From Viola odorata (Eukaryota; Streptophyta; Magnoliopsida; Malpighiales; Violaceae): DNA of 64,000 nucleotides. Position numbers and translations under genes: made by a program. The DNA is taken from positions 1,805,501-1,869,500 of the forward strand of contig OY829544.1 of NCBI GenBank assembly GCA_963691705.1. The letters run 5' to 3'. The notes beneath the pieces were generated by a model, which was not told the origin of the DNA, made no database searches, and was given only the letters and a program-made list of their open reading frames with translations. Position 1 is the first letter of the stretch, and every line of letters begins with the position of its first letter. Below, in pieces: positions 63,814 through 64,000 of this stretch.

Positions 63814-64000
63814 TTTCTAATTAAAGAAGTAATCGAAGAATAAATAAATATTTATTGGTTTAATTACCTTGTACACCTAATGCTTCTCCTGATATTAGGT
63901 GTGCTACAGATCCCTCCACCGCCAGCAAAAAGCACCAGAGTGGTTCTTTTAGAACCCTTAGCTCTCCTAATCCAAGACTCCAAATGTAGCAAACTTGGAG
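63814..64000 (-). other. 59 bp repeat copy 2 and captured exon at window edge
   Basis: Positions 63814-63874 are the second copy of the repeat at 54356. Beyond it, on the minus strand, two frames stay open to the donor: LQVCYIWSLGLGELRVLKEP and ESWIRRAKGSKRTTLVLF. The piece runs off the window, and H1 has no match. It is probably a captured host exon, identity unknown. Confidence 0.4.

Larger units (their letters stand above)
51270..64000 (-). mobile_element. Helitron H2, inverted, 5' end outside the window
   Basis: The 3' terminus is CTAG at 51270-51273, followed on the minus strand by T (complement of A at 51269). The 5' TC end is not in the window. Content on the minus strand from 64000 to 51270: an unrecognised captured exon, an intact RepHel gene, other captured sequence, an internal Helitron-type 3' end at 55420, and an RPA70-like gene. 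It matches H1 closely over RepHel and RPA but lacks the H1 AT-rich repeats and carries different passengers. Its RepHel and outer hairpin look functional, so H2 could be an active or recently active source. Confidence 0.88.

Overview
This is nuclear DNA from a flowering plant, most likely a eudicot. The genes are split by many short AT-rich introns, they belong to plant-specific families, and the intergenic space is full of plant transposons. I cannot name the species. All exon models were read by eye from reading frame, GT-AG sites and splice phase. In the four complete B3 genes, the sorting nexin, the secreted protein and the intact Helitron gene, the exon lengths sum to a multiple of three.

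Layout. (1) 1-12.7 kb is a genic island: the 5' part of a CCG-binding protein 1 (MEE14-like) gene on the minus strand, a 1.77 kb fold-back Mutator-like element with a 9 bp target duplication, a 15-exon PXA/PX sorting nexin gene, a broken gene, and an Expp1-like secreted protein gene on the minus strand. From memory, the first and third have neighbouring Arabidopsis counterparts (At2g15890/At2g15900), so the pair looks like conserved microsynteny interrupted by the transposon. (2) 12.7-16 kb is AT-rich intergenic DNA with a three-copy 296 bp tandem repeat. (3) 16.1-51.0 kb holds four tandem VRN1-like (REM) B3 genes, all on the plus strand with the same four-exon plan: 16.1, 40.1, 42.5 and 49.2 kb. 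(4) Between the first and second B3 genes lies a 1.97 kb (AAT)n array. A 17 kb autonomous-type Helitron (H1, 20808-37793) is inserted inside it, and the last 58 bp of the array reappear on the far side. An eIF5B pseudogene and a Stowaway MITE follow. (5) Between the third and fourth B3 genes are a 2.85 kb element with an 8 bp target duplication and a sulfotransferase pseudogene. (6) From 51270 to the window end is a second, inverted Helitron (H2) whose 5' end lies outside the window.

The two Helitrons are close relatives. Both carry a five-exon RepHel gene (HUH/two-Tyr Rep plus Pif1-type helicase) and a nine-exon RPA70-like single-strand-binding gene. H1 looks dead: it has lost a RepHel splice donor, its RPA gene has frameshifts, and its 3' terminal hairpin is deleted. 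H2 has an open 1437-codon RepHel and a perfect hairpin, but a 5 bp insertion in RPA exon 1. Both have a second Helitron-type 3' hairpin between RepHel and RPA, which suggests the RPA module was added outside an older terminus. They carry different host gene pieces, including a vicilin-like cupin fragment in H1.

I found no wholly new biological system. The most unusual points are the Helitron-split microsatellite, the double-terminus Helitron with an RPA module, the inverted Helitron pair around the B3 cluster, and the fold-back element with G-box motifs placed just upstream of the sorting nexin gene.
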